In this document: piece by piece, positions 51,449 through 61,003 of the stretch
How the letters are laid out: every line of letters starts with the position of its first letter
Numbering within the stretch: the first letter of the stretch is position 1
Source: Terriglobia bacterium
GTDB lineage: Bacteria; Acidobacteriota; Terriglobia; Terriglobales; Acidobacteriaceae
Direction of reading: 5' to 3'
Length of the DNA: 64,000 nucleotides
NCBI GenBank assembly: GCA_020073215.1
Contig: JAIQFO010000001.1
Location: forward strand, 186,001-250,000
Translations under genes and position numbers: made by a program
Notes under the pieces: generated by a model
Seen by the model: the letters and a program-made list of their open reading frames with translations, nothing else
Database searches by the model: none
What the model was told of the DNA's origin: nothing

Positions 51449-52485
51449 AGCACACGAAAGACATTTCGTTGAGCATAACGACGTTCATCATCATTTCGAT
51501 CGTCAAGTCGCTGGCCGTCATCGGCGTTCTGCTGACGGCGGTGGCGTACAGCGTCTGGCTGGAGCGCAAAGTGTCGGCGCGCATCCAGAACCGCTGGGGG
51601 CCAACGCGGGTCGGGCCTTTCGGCCTGCTGCAGCCGCTGGCCGATGGCGCCAAATTCATTTTCAAGGAAGACTTGACCCAGCCGCATGTGTACAAGCGGC
51701 TCTACATCGCGGCGCCGATGATCGCGCTGGTTTTCGCCATCACGTCTATTTCGGTGATCCCGTTCGGCAATATGGTTTCCGTCGGCCCCTGGGACACGTA
51801 TCTGCAGATCACCGATTTGAATATCGGACTGCTGGTCGTGCTTGGCATCACGTCGATGGGCGTGTACGGTGTGGCGCTGGCCGGATGGTCCTCGAACAGT
51901 AAGTACTCGCTGCTCGGCGGACTGCGGGCCAGCGCGCAGATGATCAGCTACGAAGTTTCGCTGGGCCTGTCGCTGGTGGGAGTGCTGATCGTGACGGGCA
52001 GCCTTAGCCTGCGCGACATCGTGGAGGCGCAGCGACACTTACACTGGAACATTCTTTTTCAGCCAGTCGCTTTCTTCATATATTTGATCTCCGCCTATGC
52101 GGAAACCAACCGCACGCCGTTTGATCTGCCGGAAGCCGAGTCGGAGCTGGTGGCCGGATATCACACTGAGTACAGCGCCATGAAGTTCGCCATGTTTTTC
52201 ATGGCCGAGTACGCGAACATGGTGACGGTGGCTTGCCTGGCGACGCTGATGTTTTTCGGGGGCTGGCTGGGTCCGGTGTTCGGACCGCCGATCCTGCAAA
52301 TGGTTTTGCCCGTCGTCTGGTTCTGTCTGAAAGTTTTCTTTTTCATGTTTCTGTACGTCTGGGTGCGCTGGACTCTTCCCCGCTTCCGCTATGACCAACT
52401 GATGGCGTTCGGGTGGAAGATACTGCTTCCCCTGGCGGTTGCGAACATCGTGGTTACCGCGCTGATTGTGGCGTGGAGAGCTTAA
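51433..52485 (+). CDS. nuoH: NADH-quinone oxidoreductase subunit H
   Basis: The membrane subunit that joins the Q-module to the proton-pumping arm, 350 residues with about eight helices. The conserved loop LERKVSARIQNRWGPTRVGP and the SAYAETNRTPFDLPEAESELVAGY quinone-path motif are intact. The start is read as GTG 51433 because the frame must include the N-terminal helix; TTG at 51469 is an alternative that would drop the repeat-encoded residues. It is followed by 85 bases of direct repeats where nuoI would be expected. Confidence 0.93.
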   Translation: MSAPHEHTKDISLSITTFIIISIVKSLAVIGVLLTAVAYSVWLERKVSARIQNRWGPTRVGPFGLLQPLADGAKFIFKEDLTQPHVYKRLYIAAPMIALVFAITSISVIPFGNMVSVGPWDTYLQITDLNIGLLVVLGITSMGVYGVALAGWSSNSKYSLLGGLRASAQMISYEVSLGLSLVGVLIVTGSLSLRDIVEAQRHLHWNILFQPVAFFIYLISAYAETNRTPFDLPEAESELVAGYHTEYSAMKFAMFFMAEYANMVTVACLATLMFFGGWLGPVFGPPILQMVLPVVWFCLKVFFFMFLYVWVRWTLPRFRYDQLMAFGWKILLPLAVANIVVTALIVAWRA

Positions 52486-52488
52486 GGG

Positions 52489-52562
52489 CAGTACCCAGTA
52501 CTCAGTACCCAGTGTTGTGGTGTGGTTTTGCTGAGAACTGACAACTGAAGACTGACAACTTA
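52489..52562. repeat. Direct-repeat element in place of nuoI
   Basis: CAGTACCCAGTACTCAGTACCCAGT (two copies of CAGTACCCAGT, 52489-52513) followed by ACTGACAACT twice (52537-52546 and 52551-52560). It fills the whole nuoH-nuoJ gap. Confidence 0.8.
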
Positions 52563-52569
52563 AAGCAAA

Positions 52570-53142
52570 ATGCTTCACTTAATTCTATTTCTATTCTTCG
52601 GCTTGATCTGCGTGGCGGGGGCCATCAACCTGCTGGCGCAGAGCCATCCCATTAACAGCGCGCTGTCGCTGATCGTGGTGATGGCCTCGCTGGCGGCCGA
52701 GTATCTTCTGCTGGGCGCGGAATTTGTCGCCGCCGTACAAGTGATCGTCTACGCCGGCGCGATCATGGTGTTGTTTGTGATTACCATCATGCTGCTGAAC
52801 GCTGGCAAGGAAGAGCGCACCAAGGGGAGCAGGGTCGCGATTCTGCTCGGTGTTCCCGGCGTGCTGATCGGGGCAGTGCTCGTGGCCTGGACGCTCGTCG
52901 GACGGTCATCCACAACGCAGTCGGTCTCGATCGGCGCGTTATGGGGATCACCCAAGGATATTGCCCGGCTTCTGTTCCACGATTTTCTGTTGCCCTTTGA
53001 AGTCACGTCGATTCTGATCCTGATCGCCATCATGGGCGCGGTCGTGCTCGCCAGTCGGCCCAAGGCGGTCGCGCGGTCTCATGACAGCAGTCCGGCGCCG
53101 CCAGAAGCTCGCGATCTGGTTGCGGCAGGAAAGGATCACTGA
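52570..53142 (+). CDS. nuoJ: NADH-quinone oxidoreductase subunit J
   Basis: A membrane subunit of the pump arm, 190 residues with five helices. [11 protein letters not shown]-like and [20 protein letters not shown], containing the pi-bulge helix TM3 that moves during turnover, are typical. The C-terminal 25 residues are polar and rich in A, P and S. A clear ribosome binding site is missing because the repeat lies directly upstream. It overlaps nuoK by one base. Confidence 0.93.
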   Translation: MLHLILFLFFGLICVAGAINLLAQSHPINSALSLIVVMASLAAEYLLLGAEFVAAVQVIVYAGAIMVLFVITIMLLNAGKEERTKGSRVAILLGVPGVLIGAVLVAWTLVGRSSTTQSVSIGALWGSPKDIARLLFHDFLLPFEVTSILILIAIMGAVVLASRPKAVARSHDSSPAPPEARDLVAAGKDH

Positions 53143-53444
53143 TGGTTCCTCTCTCCTACTATTTGCTGCTGAGCGGAATCCTGTTCGTCTGTGGAGTGCT
53201 GGGGTTCCTGATCAAGCGCAACATCATCACCATTTTCATGTCGATCGAGCTGATGCTGAACGGGGTGAATCTTTCGTTCGTGGCTTTCGCGGCACACTGG
53301 CACGCGCTCAGCGGACAGGTCTTCGTTTTCTTCGTGATGGTGGTGGCCGCCGCTGAAGCCGCTGTCGGACTCGCGATCATCATTGCCGTCTATCGCACGC
53401 GTGAAACTTTGAATGTGGACCAGGTGAACCTGCTCAAGCTATGA
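53142..53444 (+). CDS. nuoK: NADH-quinone oxidoreductase subunit K
   Basis: A 100-residue subunit with three helices, homologous to Mrp[17 protein letters not shown] contains the conserved membrane glutamate of helix 2, and [20 protein letters not shown] the second. It ends with the [10 protein letters not shown] tail. The stop overlaps nuoL (ATGA). Confidence 0.95.
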   Translation: MVPLSYYLLLSGILFVCGVLGFLIKRNIITIFMSIELMLNGVNLSFVAFAAHWHALSGQVFVFFVMVVAAAEAAVGLAIIIAVYRTRETLNVDQVNLLKL

Positions 53445-55447
53445 CGCCGCAGACTCTTAGTCCGTTACTCTGCACGATTCCGCTTCTCCCGCTTGCCGGG
53501 GCGGCGATCAATGGCTTTTTTGGCCGCCGATCGTCTAAGAAGGCAATCACGGCGGTTGCGCTGCTTTTTTGTGGCGCGGCGTTCTTCGTGGCGCTGCTTA
53601 TAGCGACGAATTTTTCATCCGCATCCGCGCCCTATTCGTTCCGCCTCGCCCACTGGCTCCGCTCCGGAAGCTTTAGCGTCGATTTTGAGTTCTATCTCGA
53701 TCAGCTTTCGCTGGTGATGCTGATGGTGGTTACCGGCGTCGGCTTCCTGATTCATATTTATTCCGTCGGCTACATGTGGGATGACGACGGGTACTACCGC
53801 TTCATGTCGTACATGAACCTGTTCATGTTCTTCATGCTGACGCTGGTGCTGGCGAAGAACTACCTGGTCATGTTCATCGGCTGGGAGGGCGTGGGGCTGG
53901 CGTCGTATCTGCTGATCGGCTACTGGTTCACCAAAGACTCGGCGGCGGCGGCCGGCAAGAAAGCTTTCATCGTCAACCGCATCGGGGACTTTGGATTTCT
54001 GATTGCGCTTTTCCTGATCATCAAGCATTTTCATTCGCTGGATTTCACGAAGGTATTTGAGCAGGTCAGCACGCGGCCTGCGGAAGCTGCCGGAGTCGGG
54101 CTACTCACGGCAATTGGTGTGTTGCTGATGGTGGGCGCGGCGGGTAAGTCGGCGCAGATTCCACTCTATGTGTGGCTGCCCGACGCCATGGAAGGCCCGA
54201 CTCCTGTTTCAGCCTTGATCCACGCCGCGACCATGGTGACGGCGGGCGTTTACATGGTGGCGCGGTCATCTGCGATCTTCGAGCGCGCGCCTATGGCGAT
54301 GACGGTGGTCGCCATCGTTGGAACGCTCACTGCTCTGTTTGCCGCGACCATCGGCATTGCCCAGACCGACATTAAGAAGGTGCTGGCCTACTCCACCGTC
54401 TCGCAGCTCGGCTATATGTTTATGGCCTGCGGCGTGGGAGCGTTTTCAGCGGGCATCTTCCACCTGATGACCCACGCGTTCTTCAAGGGCCTGTTGTTCC
54501 TCGCGGCAGGTTCGGTGATTCACGGCATTGGCGGCGAGCAGGACATGCGAAAAATGGGCGGGCTGCGGCAGTACATGCCCTGGACGTTTGCGACGATGAC
54601 GATCGCCACATTCACGATTGCCGGCTTCCCGCCGCTGGCTGCTTTCTTCTCGAAAGACGAAATTCTCTGGAAGGCCTACTCCAGTCCCAACGGAAGTTGG
54701 GTGTACTGGCTGTTCGGAGTAACCACAGCTTTCATCACCTCGTTCTACATGTTCCGGCTGTGGTTTTTGACCTTCTTCGGTGATTACCGCGGGGCAATCG
54801 CTCATGAGGGTCACGACTCGCCGCGGGCGGGGGCGCCCGCGCCACACGGACATGGGCATGGTCATGATCACGGCGAACCCCACGAGAGCCCGTGGGTGAT
54901 GCTGAGCCCGCTGGTCATCCTGGCGCTCCTGTCGGTTGTGGGAGGCTGGGTTGGGATCGGTGGCCGCTTCGAGCACTTCCTTGCTCCGGTTTTCCAGACT
55001 GGAGCCTCCGCAGAACTGGCGCGCGAAACCGCAGGGGAAGCTGCGGGCCAAGGAACGGAAACACTTCTCACGCTGATCTCCGTCGCTGCGGCCATTCTTG
55101 GCCTGCTGCTCGCTTGGACCCTGTATCTCCGGCGCCCACAACTTCCGGCTCGCATCGCGGCTTCTCTCGGTGCGTTCTACCAGGCGGTCGCCAACAAGTA
55201 CTATGTCGATGAACTTTATGCCGTCCTTTTCATCAAGCCGCTGGTGGACGGCTCGACCGAGATTCTCTGGCACGGCGTCGACCAGGGAGCGATTGACGGC
55301 ACGGTGAATAACTCCGCCACGGCCGCGCGGCATGTATCGGACAACGTGCGCCAGATGCAGTCGGGCAATCTGCGCTCGTATGCAGGCTGGGTCGCCGCCG
55401 GAGCGGCAGTCGTGATCGCCTACATGGTCTGGATGGGAGTGCGATGA
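53441..55447 (+). CDS. nuoL: NADH-quinone oxidoreductase subunit L with His-rich insert
   Basis: An antiporter-like proton pump, 668 residues with about 16 helices plus the lateral helix near the C-terminus. [18 protein letters not shown] holds the conserved glutamate, [35 protein letters not shown] the pumping lysine and histidines. Between helices, near residues 450-480, is an insert rich in His, Gly, Ala and Pro ([19 protein letters not shown]...); its bases resemble the variant-B repeat. Such His clusters can bind metals. It overlaps nuoM by ATGA. Confidence 0.94.
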   Translation: MTPQTLSPLLCTIPLLPLAGAAINGFFGRRSSKKAITAVALLFCGAAFFVALLIATNFSSASAPYSFRLAHWLRSGSFSVDFEFYLDQLSLVMLMVVTGVGFLIHIYSVGYMWDDDGYYRFMSYMNLFMFFMLTLVLAKNYLVMFIGWEGVGLASYLLIGYWFTKDSAAAAGKKAFIVNRIGDFGFLIALFLIIKHFHSLDFTKVFEQVSTRPAEAAGVGLLTAIGVLLMVGAAGKSAQIPLYVWLPDAMEGPTPVSALIHAATMVTAGVYMVARSSAIFERAPMAMTVVAIVGTLTALFAATIGIAQTDIKKVLAYSTVSQLGYMFMACGVGAFSAGIFHLMTHAFFKGLLFLAAGSVIHGIGGEQDMRKMGGLRQYMPWTFATMTIATFTIAGFPPLAAFFSKDEILWKAYSSPNGSWVYWLFGVTTAFITSFYMFRLWFLTFFGDYRGAIAHEGHDSPRAGAPAPHGHGHGHDHGEPHESPWVMLSPLVILALLSVVGGWVGIGGRFEHFLAPVFQTGASAELARETAGEAAGQGTETLLTLISVAAAILGLLLAWTLYLRRPQLPARIAASLGAFYQAVANKYYVDELYAVLFIKPLVDGSTEILWHGVDQGAIDGTVNNSATAARHVSDNVRQMQSGNLRSYAGWVAAGAAVVIAYMVWMGVR

Positions 55448-56979
55448 ATATGGGTTCGGTGAATATGGAGAGCCTCAGTCCCATCGTTCTTTCGCTGGTG
55501 ACCTTCATCCCAGCCGCGGGCGGGCTGCTGATTCTGCTGATTCCCCGCCGCGATCGCGATATCAAGCTGTTTGCGCTGGTCGTCTCCATCCTGGCATTTG
55601 TGGCCTCGCTTCATTTGCCGGTGCACCTGCATCGTGAAATCGGCACCTTCAGGTTCGAGATCGATAAAGTCTGGATCACGACTCCCAACATTCATTACCA
55701 CATGGGCGTGGACGGGATTTCTGTCTGGCTGGTGGTGTTGACCACGTTCCTCACGCCGCTGTGCGTGCTGATTTCGTGGACTTCGATTCACGAACGGGTC
55801 AAGGAATTCTTCATCCTGCTGCTGATCCTGGAAACGGCCCTGATCGGCGTTTTCACCTCGCTCGACCTGTTCCTGTTCTACTTCTTCTGGGAAGCTACGC
55901 TGATTCCGATGGCGCTGCTGATCGGGATGTACGGCCACGGTCGGCGGGTTTACGCCGCGGTGAAGTTTTTCCTGTTCACCATGATCGGGTCCATGTTCAT
56001 GCTGGCGGCGATCATCTGGCTGTATGCCAAGACAGGCAGCTTCGACTTTGCCGTCATTCAGAACGCGATTCGAAGCGGCAGCGTGCCCGGGTTCGAACAC
56101 GCCTCGCTGTGGCTCTTCCTCGGCTTCTTCATCGCCTTTGCGGTTAAGGTTCCGATCTTCCCTCTGCACACGTGGCTGCCCGACGCGCACGTGGAGGCGC
56201 CCACCGCCGGCTCGGTGCTGCTGGCGGGCGTTCTGCTGAAGATGGGAACTTACGGCCTGTTGCGCTTCGACGTCGGCCTGTTTCCAGAGCAGGCCCACCG
56301 CAATGCCTCTTGGATCATGGTGCTGGCTCTGATCGGCATTATTTACGGTGCGCTGGTTTCGCTCGTGCAGCCGAATATGAAAAAGCTGATCGCCTATTCG
56401 TCGGTCAGCCACCTCGGGTTCGTCGTCCTCGGGATTTTCAGTTTCACCGCGGCCGGCTTGAACGGAGCCGTCTTCGTCATGCTGGCGCACGGCGTCGCTA
56501 CGGGTGGGCTTTTCATGCTGGCGGGCATCCTCTACGAACGCCGCCACACCTACGAGATCACCGACTTTGGCGGATTGGCGACCCCCATGCCCAAGTACGC
56601 CACCCTCTTTCTGGTCACCGTACTGGCCTCGGTCGGATTGCCTTTGCTGAATGGTTTCATCGGCGAATTCCTGGTTCTCAGCGGAGCGTTCCAGGCTCGT
56701 CCGATCTATGGAATCCTGGCAGCTACGGGTGTGATCTGGAGCGCGTGTTATTTGCTGTGGATGTATCAGCGAGTTTTTTTCGGCAAGGTTACGCATGACG
56801 TCAATAACGCGCTGCCCGACCTCAACCTGCGGGAGAAGGCTGCACTTTGGCCGATTGCGGTTGCCGCCCTGGTGATGGGCGTTGCGCCCCTGCTGTGGCT
56901 CAGCGCGATTGACCCGGCGGTCGAACGATACGCTCTCGCCCCCTTCACACAGTTGGCCAGCAAGCTGGTGGGCCAATGA
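55444..56979 (+). CDS. nuoM: NADH-quinone oxidoreductase subunit M
   Basis: The second antiporter-like pump, 511 residues with about 14 helices. FFYFFWEATLIPMALLIGMYG has the essential glutamate; VKVPIFPLHTWLPDAHVEAPTAGSVLLAGVLLKMG the lysine and histidine line; MKKLIAYSSVSHLGFVVLG is typical. ATG 55444 overlaps the nuoL stop. It overlaps nuoN by ATGA. Confidence 0.95.
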   Translation: MNMGSVNMESLSPIVLSLVTFIPAAGGLLILLIPRRDRDIKLFALVVSILAFVASLHLPVHLHREIGTFRFEIDKVWITTPNIHYHMGVDGISVWLVVLTTFLTPLCVLISWTSIHERVKEFFILLLILETALIGVFTSLDLFLFYFFWEATLIPMALLIGMYGHGRRVYAAVKFFLFTMIGSMFMLAAIIWLYAKTGSFDFAVIQNAIRSGSVPGFEHASLWLFLGFFIAFAVKVPIFPLHTWLPDAHVEAPTAGSVLLAGVLLKMGTYGLLRFDVGLFPEQAHRNASWIMVLALIGIIYGALVSLVQPNMKKLIAYSSVSHLGFVVLGIFSFTAAGLNGAVFVMLAHGVATGGLFMLAGILYERRHTYEITDFGGLATPMPKYATLFLVTVLASVGLPLLNGFIGEFLVLSGAFQARPIYGILAATGVIWSACYLLWMYQRVFFGKVTHDVNNALPDLNLREKAALWPIAVAALVMGVAPLLWLSAIDPAVERYALAPFTQLASKLVGQ

Positions 56980-58550
56980 TAATGACAATGACAATGATTG
57001 GGACCGCGATGATGACGGCGGTATTTTCGCACTCATTGCCGGGCCTGCTGGCACAGGTGCAGACTTCCCTGCCGCAAAGTGCCGACTACATGCGCATTCT
57101 ACCGGAGATGGTGCTCTCGATCTTCGGCATGTTGATCATGATCGTCGATCCGCTGCTCGACGAAGAAAACAGCCACCAGTCGCTGGGGACGATCGCACTG
57201 ATCGGTGCTTTTGCCGCGCTTGCGTCGACGTTCTGGATGGCGCGGTATCCCGGAACCGCTTTCTGGAACATGGTTCGGGTGGAGGGCTTCAGCGTCTTCT
57301 TTCACGTCCTTGTGATCGCGATCGCGGCGGTGGTCATCCTTTCTTCTTACGAGTATTTGGCGGTACAGCGCATTCGCGCCGGGGAGTATTACGGGCTCAT
57401 CCTGTTCGGCACGGTGGGGATGTGCCTGATGTCGTCGGCAATCGAACTTGTACTTATTTTCATTGCCCTGGAAATCTCATCGATCTCGACGTACGTACTG
57501 GCAGGATTTCGCCGGCACGACGCAGCCAGCAGTGAATCGTCGCTGAAGTACTTTCTGCTGGGATCGTTCGCCACGGCATTCTTTCTCTACGGTGTTGCGC
57601 TCATGTTCGGCGCGACCGGATCCACCAACATTGATGCGATCAGCCACGCGCTGGGCTCCGGCAACGTGCCGGTGCTGGCATATGTAGCGACGGCGCTCAT
57701 GTTCGTGGGCCTGGGCTTCAAGGTCGCATCCGCGCCGTTCCATGTGTGGACTCCCGACGTCTACGAAGGAGCCCCGGCACCGATCGTGGGACTGATGTCG
57801 ACCGGCCCCAAGGCGGCGGCTTTCGCGGTCCTGCTGCGCGTTTTGTTCGAGGCGAATGCACCCGGGCGGTTCTGGTTGATCTGGGCCTCGGCTGCGCTTT
57901 CCATGACTTTGGGAAATCTGGGTGCGCTGGTGCAGGGGAACGTCAAGCGCCTGCTCGCGTATTCCTCGATTGCCCACGCCGGATACTTGCTGGCCGCGTT
58001 CGCGACCCAGCCGGACCTGGGCGCGTCCGCGGCTATGTTCTACACCGCGGCCTATGCCGCCATGAACGTGGGAGCGTTTGCCGTCGTCAGTCACTTTGCG
58101 AACGCGGGCGAGAAGTATGTCGCGGTCGAAGATTACGCCGGCCTGGGCAAGCGGTCTCCGGTACTGGCCGCGACCCTGACATTTTTCCTGATGTCATTGA
58201 TCGGCATCCCGATCACGGGTGGCTTCTTTGCGAAGTTCTACGTGCTGACCGCCGCGCTGCATTCGAACCTAGTTGGCCTGGCGATCATTCTGGTGTTGAA
58301 TAGCGCAATAGGCGCCTATTATTACCTGCGGATTATCGTAATGATGTACATGCGGGAGCCACGGGGCGAGGTCCCGGTTGCTCCGGTGCCCGCTGCGGCA
58401 GGGCTCGCCATTGCGGTTTGCGTACTGGCTACGCTTTACCTCGGGGTGCTGCCGGGACGCGTGCTCGATTACGGCGCTCGTTCCGCCCGGCAACTTGTGC
58501 ATGTCACAGCGCCCACGGCATCGGCGAGCGCTCTTGCCGCCGAAAAATAA
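56976..58550 (+). CDS. nuoN: NADH-quinone oxidoreductase subunit N
   Basis: The third antiporter-like pump, 524 residues. IALEISSISTYVLAGFRR holds the glutamate, LGFKVASAPFHVWTPDVYEGAPAPIVGLMS the lysine, and NVKRLLAYSSIAHAGYLL the later half-channel lysine. The start is a microrepeat: ATGATAATGACAATGACAATG encodes M at four positions (MIMTMTMIG), so the exact start is ambiguous; ATG 56976 overlaps the nuoM stop. It is the last gene of the operon. Confidence 0.94.
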   Translation: MIMTMTMIGTAMMTAVFSHSLPGLLAQVQTSLPQSADYMRILPEMVLSIFGMLIMIVDPLLDEENSHQSLGTIALIGAFAALASTFWMARYPGTAFWNMVRVEGFSVFFHVLVIAIAAVVILSSYEYLAVQRIRAGEYYGLILFGTVGMCLMSSAIELVLIFIALEISSISTYVLAGFRRHDAASSESSLKYFLLGSFATAFFLYGVALMFGATGSTNIDAISHALGSGNVPVLAYVATALMFVGLGFKVASAPFHVWTPDVYEGAPAPIVGLMSTGPKAAAFAVLLRVLFEANAPGRFWLIWASAALSMTLGNLGALVQGNVKRLLAYSSIAHAGYLLAAFATQPDLGASAAMFYTAAYAAMNVGAFAVVSHFANAGEKYVAVEDYAGLGKRSPVLAATLTFFLMSLIGIPITGGFFAKFYVLTAALHSNLVGLAIILVLNSAIGAYYYLRIIVMMYMREPRGEVPVAPVPAAAGLAIAVCVLATLYLGVLPGRVLDYGARSARQLVHVTAPTASASALAAEK

Positions 58551-58745
58551 GCCGCACAGGCACCGCGAACACCGACTGATGGCCAATCGGGTTAAACCTC
58601 GCTCGGAGATTGGGTTCTGATGCGGCAGGGGACGCCGCCGTCCGCAAAAAACAGTTCCCCAGCGATTGACAAGCGCCTTCCGAGTCGGCATTATTAGCTA
58701 CACAAGTTTGCCGGGAAACTTATCCCGGGTAGGCCCGGAGGATCT

Positions 58746-58910
58746 ATGGTTGAGTTTTTACGCAACATTTGCAGGGACGAACAGGGGCAAGACATCGCCG
58801 AATATGCGGTCATGCTCGCGGTCATCCTGGTATTGGTGATCGGCACCGTGCGCCTGATCGGGACCAATGCCAACACCGCATTCTCCAGTGTGGCCAGTTC
58901 TCTGCAGTAG
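58746..58910 (+). CDS. Flp/Fap-type pilin, isolated gene
   Basis: A 54-residue prepilin: MVEFLRNICRDEQGQDIAEY, then a hydrophobic helix (AVMLAVILVLVIGTVRLIG) and NANTAFSSVASSLQ. The Gly-Gln/Glu-Tyr pattern of Flp (type IVb) pilins, cleaved before the helix, is clear. GGAG lies five bases upstream of ATG 58746. Flp pilins need a Tad/Rcp secretion system, but none is in this window, so this is a stand-alone copy. Confidence 0.88.
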   Translation: MVEFLRNICRDEQGQDIAEYAVMLAVILVLVIGTVRLIGTNANTAFSSVASSLQ

Positions 58911-59069
58911 CGCCGGTTTCACAAGTTTTGGAAGACATCGGGATTTGCCTCTATGACACGATTTAGCAACTTCCGCTTTTTTAGCCGCTTTGGATTTCCA
59001 TTCGCGGCGGAGGTGCAGAATCGGAGCCATTCAGCAGCGTAAGAAACCAGCTCAAGAGATTCCGCCAAA
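58911..59069. other. Pilin 3' region
   Basis: No gene. The region carries a moderately T-rich tract and leads to the terminator below. Confidence 0.4.
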
Positions 59070-59103
59070 GCCGCGATAGAATCGCGGCTTTTGTTTTTGG
59101 CGG
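59062..59103 (+). terminator. Nested terminator: perfect hairpin inside an outer stem
   Basis: Inner stem GCCGCGAT (59070-59077), loop AGA, ATCGCGGC (59081-59088), then TTTTGTTTTT. An outer stem CCGCCAAA (59062-59069) pairs with TTTGGCGG (59096-59103), sequestering part of the T-tract. It separates the pilin gene from aroF. Confidence 0.85.
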
Positions 59104-59123
59104 CAAATAGAAAGGTCATCGCC

Positions 59124-60158
59124 GTGATCGTGAATATGTCCGACAACGCCACCGAAGAACAGATCGACCACATCATTCAACGTATCCGGGAAGCCGGATT
59201 CCAACCGCACGTCACCCGGGGCACGGAGCGCACCATCGTTGCGGCGGTTGGCAGCGGCGGGCGCCGCCATGAAATCGAGGCGCTTTCGGTCGCGCCCGGG
59301 GTGGACAACGTGGTCGCGATCGCGCAGCCCTTTAAGCTGGTCAGCCGTCAAACGCGGCCGCAAGCTTCGGTGGTCGACGTCGGCGGAGTAAAGATCGGCG
59401 GCCCCGAAGTGGTCGTCATTGCCGGCCCCTGCTCGGTGGAGTCGCGCGAGCAAATGCTGGAGACGGCTCAAGGAGTAAAGCGCGCGGGCGCCGCCATGCT
59501 GCGCGGCGGAGCCTATAAACCGCGCACCTCGCCCTATGAGTTCCAGGGCCTGGGAATAGAAGCGCTGAAGATTTTGCGCGAAGCTCGCGAACTCACGGGT
59601 CTGCCGATTGTCACCGAGGTCATGAGTACCGAAGACGTTGATTTGATCTGCGAGTACGCCGATATGCTCCAGGTGGGCGCCCGCAATATGCAGAACTTTG
59701 CGCTGCTGCGAAGGCTGGCTACGATCAAGAAGCCGATTCTGCTCAAGCGCGGTCCTTCGGCCACGGTGAAGGAGTGGCTGCTGGCGGCCGAATACCTGCT
59801 TTCTGGCGGGAACGACCAGGTTGTACTTTGCGAACGCGGCATCAAGACCTTCGAAACCGCCACGCGCAACACATTTGACCTGGCCGCCGTCGCCCTTGCC
59901 AAGGAGCTCTCGCACCTGCCAGTGGTGGCCGACCCCTCGCATGGCACGGGCAAACAGAGCCTGATTGGGCCGGTTTCACGAGCTGCGATTGCCGTCGGAG
60001 CCGACGGCATCATCATCGAGGTGCATCCTTGTCCAGAGCGCGCGCTTTCCGACGGGCCGCAGTCTCTCGACCTTGCGCAGTTCGAGCGCGTGATGCGCGG
60101 ACTGAGTGCCCCACTACGCCCCGTGCTCGCTCTCAGACGTGACCCCGTGCAGGCATAA
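59124..60158 (+). CDS. aroF: 3-Deoxy-7-phosphoheptulonate synthase (DAHP synthase)
   Basis: The first enzyme of the shikimate pathway (phosphoenolpyruvate + erythrose 4-phosphate). 344 residues from GTG 59124, giving [18 protein letters not shown]; an ATG at 59091 adds 11 residues and overlaps the terminator stem. The N-terminal ferredoxin-like ACT-type domain (about 1-75) is the regulatory module of the AroA/type I-beta group, usually inhibited by aromatic amino acids or chorismate/prephenate. Catalytic motifs: [44 protein letters not shown], and [13 protein letters not shown]. Confidence 0.93.
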   Translation: MIVNMSDNATEEQIDHIIQRIREAGFQPHVTRGTERTIVAAVGSGGRRHEIEALSVAPGVDNVVAIAQPFKLVSRQTRPQASVVDVGGVKIGGPEVVVIAGPCSVESREQMLETAQGVKRAGAAMLRGGAYKPRTSPYEFQGLGIEALKILREARELTGLPIVTEVMSTEDVDLICEYADMLQVGARNMQNFALLRRLATIKKPILLKRGPSATVKEWLLAAEYLLSGGNDQVVLCERGIKTFETATRNTFDLAAVALAKELSHLPVVADPSHGTGKQSLIGPVSRAAIAVGADGIIIEVHPCPERALSDGPQSLDLAQFERVMRGLSAPLRPVLALRRDPVQA

Positions 60159-60269
60159 CCGAGGTCAAGCGGACGCATGCGCCACTGGAGCCGGTTAAAC
60201 CCGGCCCCGACTACTTCCCTCTGGGAAGGGAACGTGGCGCGATCTCCCGGCATGGCCTAGCTAGAGGCT

Positions 60270-60800
60270 CTACTTGACGTCTCCACACGCCGGGCTGAGA
60301 TACCTGGAACTGAAGGTGAAATTCATGTTCATGGTTCGACCGTTGGCGTTCGTAACCGCATCCATCTTCCCTTTGACGTGATCGGAACCGATCGCCTCCA
60401 CGAAGAGAGTTCCATCCATCGACCCCAGCTCGCCACTTTTTTCGCAATGAATCTTGATTTCGAGCTTGCTGCCCGTGGAATTCAAGACGGTGCGGGTACA
60501 TTCTTTGCGGTCATCACTGAAGGCCGATTGCTTTTCGAGTTTTTCCTTGGTGACGCATTCCTTGCGAACGTCGGTGGTTGGCCCGCCCTTCATCATGGCT
60601 TCGATGCGGGCCCTCTGCTCGGGAGGCATTTTGGCGAGAGCGTCGGGAGGAATGGACGGCATAGCGGGCATGCCGGTCATGGAATGAGTCACGGTCATTT
60701 CCCAGAGACCTTCCTTGATGTTGAGTGGCGCGATCTTGTCGGCGGCGAATAGCGTCAGCGAGAAAAAGACGATCGCAGCAAGAGTAATGTTGGTTCGCAT
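60270..60800 (-). CDS. Exported DUF3617-like protein
   Basis: 176 residues. A signal peptide (MRTNITLAAIVFFSLTLFAA) is followed by IKEGLWEMTVTHSMTGMPAM, the typical DUF3617 opening (lkpGlWe.t....), a Pro/Met-rich loop (PSIPPDALAKMPPEQRARI), and a domain with KECVTKEKL, RKECTRTVLNS and EIKIHCEKSG (paired cysteines), ending PACGDVK. The family is periplasmic and of unknown function. ATG 60800 lies 8 bases after GGGAGAG; the frame is open upstream without support. Confidence 0.85.
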   Translation of the reverse strand: MRTNITLAAIVFFSLTLFAADKIAPLNIKEGLWEMTVTHSMTGMPAMPSIPPDALAKMPPEQRARIEAMMKGGPTTDVRKECVTKEKLEKQSAFSDDRKECTRTVLNSTGSKLEIKIHCEKSGELGSMDGTLFVEAIGSDHVKGKMDAVTNANGRTMNMNFTFSSRYLSPACGDVK

Positions 60801-61003
60801 CAGGACTCTCCCAGTACTTTTGGATTGTTTGCGCCGACAGGATTGCACGGAGCGCATTGCAGCGCAATGGATTTGTAGGCGATTGGCGTCGGCTTGAGTA
60901 TGGCCTGCTGCGTGTGGCCCTGAAACCTGCGATGCGCATTCTCCACGCGCAATCGCCGTCACCGAGTGCCCGTGGGCATCGAATATAGTAGAGAAGAGCA
61001 ACT

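Noticed and set aside
55420-57054. A 544-codon frame antisense to nuoM
   Set aside because: Shadow frame rich in Q, E, R and H; nuoM and nuoN on the plus strand have full family motifs and overlapping starts.
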